From Planctomycetaceae bacterium (lineage in GTDB: Bacteria; Planctomycetota; Planctomycetia; Planctomycetales; Planctomycetaceae), in the NCBI GenBank assembly GCA_029259845.1, contig JAJDEI010000079.1:1-64000 (forward strand): a stretch of DNA of 64,000 nucleotides, given 5' to 3'. The notes beneath the pieces were generated by a model, which saw nothing but the letters and a program-made list of their open reading frames with translations, did not search any database and was not told the DNA's origin. Both the position numbers and the translations under genes were made by a program. Shown here in pieces: positions 63,432 through 64,000 of this stretch (the stretch's first letter is position 1; every line of letters begins with the position of its first letter).

Positions 63432-64000
63432 TAGTCCGCCAATGCGACAACGTGGAAAAAATCCGCCATGTCGATCGCGGCTTCCTCCCACGGCACGAAC
63501 ACGCGCTGACTGGCCTTCATGACCTGCGAGGCGAGGAGACGGTACCCGTTTTCTCGCAGCACCGTCAGCACACTTTGTGCGTCTTCACCGAGGTCCTTCA
63601 GGTAGGGGGGGTGCACTTCGATGTAACAATCCGGCCGATGCCGCAGCACCTCACGGGCCCCCCGCAGAGCGGCCCCTTCACTCCCATCCACATCAATGAA
63701 CAGCACATCCGGCAGCCCGTGCTCCGCTGCCAACTGGTCAATCGTGATCGCCTCGACCCGGACCGTCTCCAGCACATCGCGGCCGGAGGAGACGCGACCG
63801 GATACGCTGAACTCCAAGGTCCCTGCCGCCTCCGCAATGGCCGCATGCCGGAGCACGAGCTGCGGGCAACCGTTGAGCGCGCGATTGTTGACGGCAGCTT
63901 CATAGTCGAACGGATTGGCTTCCACCGCCACCACTTGGCCCGTCTCTCCCACGACCTTGCCCAGGACCAGCGCGACAACCCCCTGATGCGCGCCCAGATC
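63431..64000 (-). CDS. FkbM-family methyltransferase (start outside window)
   Basis: The 189 residues visible lack the N terminus, which lies beyond the right edge. The sequence DLGAHQGVVALVLGKVVGET, then VVAVEANPFDYEAAVNN is the FkbM motif I and acidic loop; FIDVDGSEGAALRGAREVL is the family's second hallmark. FkbM proteins O-methylate sugars or secondary metabolites. The GTG at 63952 has been read as a start by simple ORF calling, but the homologous sequence continues to the edge, so the gene is longer. It is the first gene visible of the coupled operon. Confidence 0.9.
   Translation of the reverse strand, partial: DLGAHQGVVALVLGKVVGETGQVVAVEANPFDYEAAVNNRALNGCPQLVLRHAAIAEAAGTLEFSVSGRVSSGRDVLETVRVEAITIDQLAAEHGLPDVLFIDVDGSEGAALRGAREVLRHRPDCYIEVHPPYLKDLGEDAQSVLTVLRENGYRLLASQVMKASQRVFVPWEEAAIDMADFFHVVALAD

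Overview
The window looks like chromosome of a GC-rich member of the Planctomycetota. The evidence is the protein content: DUF1501 proteins with twin-arginine signals, large DUF1549/DUF1553 proteins carrying CxxCH motifs, a FloA/NfeD pair, DUF1028, a WD40 protein next to DUF1501, and many short dispersed inverted repeats of the type common in this phylum. Species cannot be fixed from the sequence alone.

Layout. 1-4.1 kb: the end of an IS630-type transposase, then single-copy metabolic genes (queD, a MazG-like hydrolase, hemE, a GlsB-type membrane protein, a MoaD/ThiS-like protein). 4.2-8.0 kb: a DUF1549/DUF1553 + DUF1501 operon. 8.4-8.7 kb: a compact hicB-hicA toxin-antitoxin pair. 9.0-17.6 kb: another DUF1501 protein, a secreted dimethylformamidase-like protein, a DUF1028 protein, a methyltransferase, a leucine-rich-repeat membrane protein broken by an in-frame amber codon, and a secreted toroid/beta-propeller fusion. 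17.9-20.7 kb: the membrane-microdomain set nfeD-floA plus a proline-rich membrane protein. 20.9-34.2 kb: a glycosyltransferase coupled to a CinA-like protein, an SDR dehydrogenase, a double-VWA membrane protein, rsmE, an ExeA-like ATPase, a Gfo/Idh/MocA oxidoreductase, ald, frr and a Lys-rich protein. 34.4-37.5 kb: an Rrf2 regulator with a haem-c sensor-like protein, then a two-gene ABC-ATPase + TOPRIM-like module that resembles a phage-defence cassette. 37.8-44.3 kb: fabI and a DUF1549 / DUF1501 / WD40 cassette. 44.4-64.0 kb: an exopolysaccharide locus almost entirely on the minus strand: a Wzc-type tyrosine autokinase, two YdcF-like proteins, a secretin-motif secreted protein (plus strand), a heparinase II/III-like protein, seven glycosyltransferases, three methyltransferases (one cut by the window edge) and a Wzy-like polymerase. 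Most junctions there are 1-14 base stop/start overlaps, implying one translationally coupled operon read from beyond the right edge.

The intergenic DNA is rich in inverted-repeat elements. At least eight types are visible and four recur. One family has TA-flanked ends resembling IS630/Tc1-type elements; in two of its three copies the end supplies the TAG stop codon of a host gene (the MazG-like gene and ald). No tRNA, rRNA or CRISPR array was seen. Starts were chosen by reading frame, Shine-Dalgarno sequences, overlaps with the preceding gene and family alignment from memory; many genes lack a clear Shine-Dalgarno sequence, so their starts are less certain.
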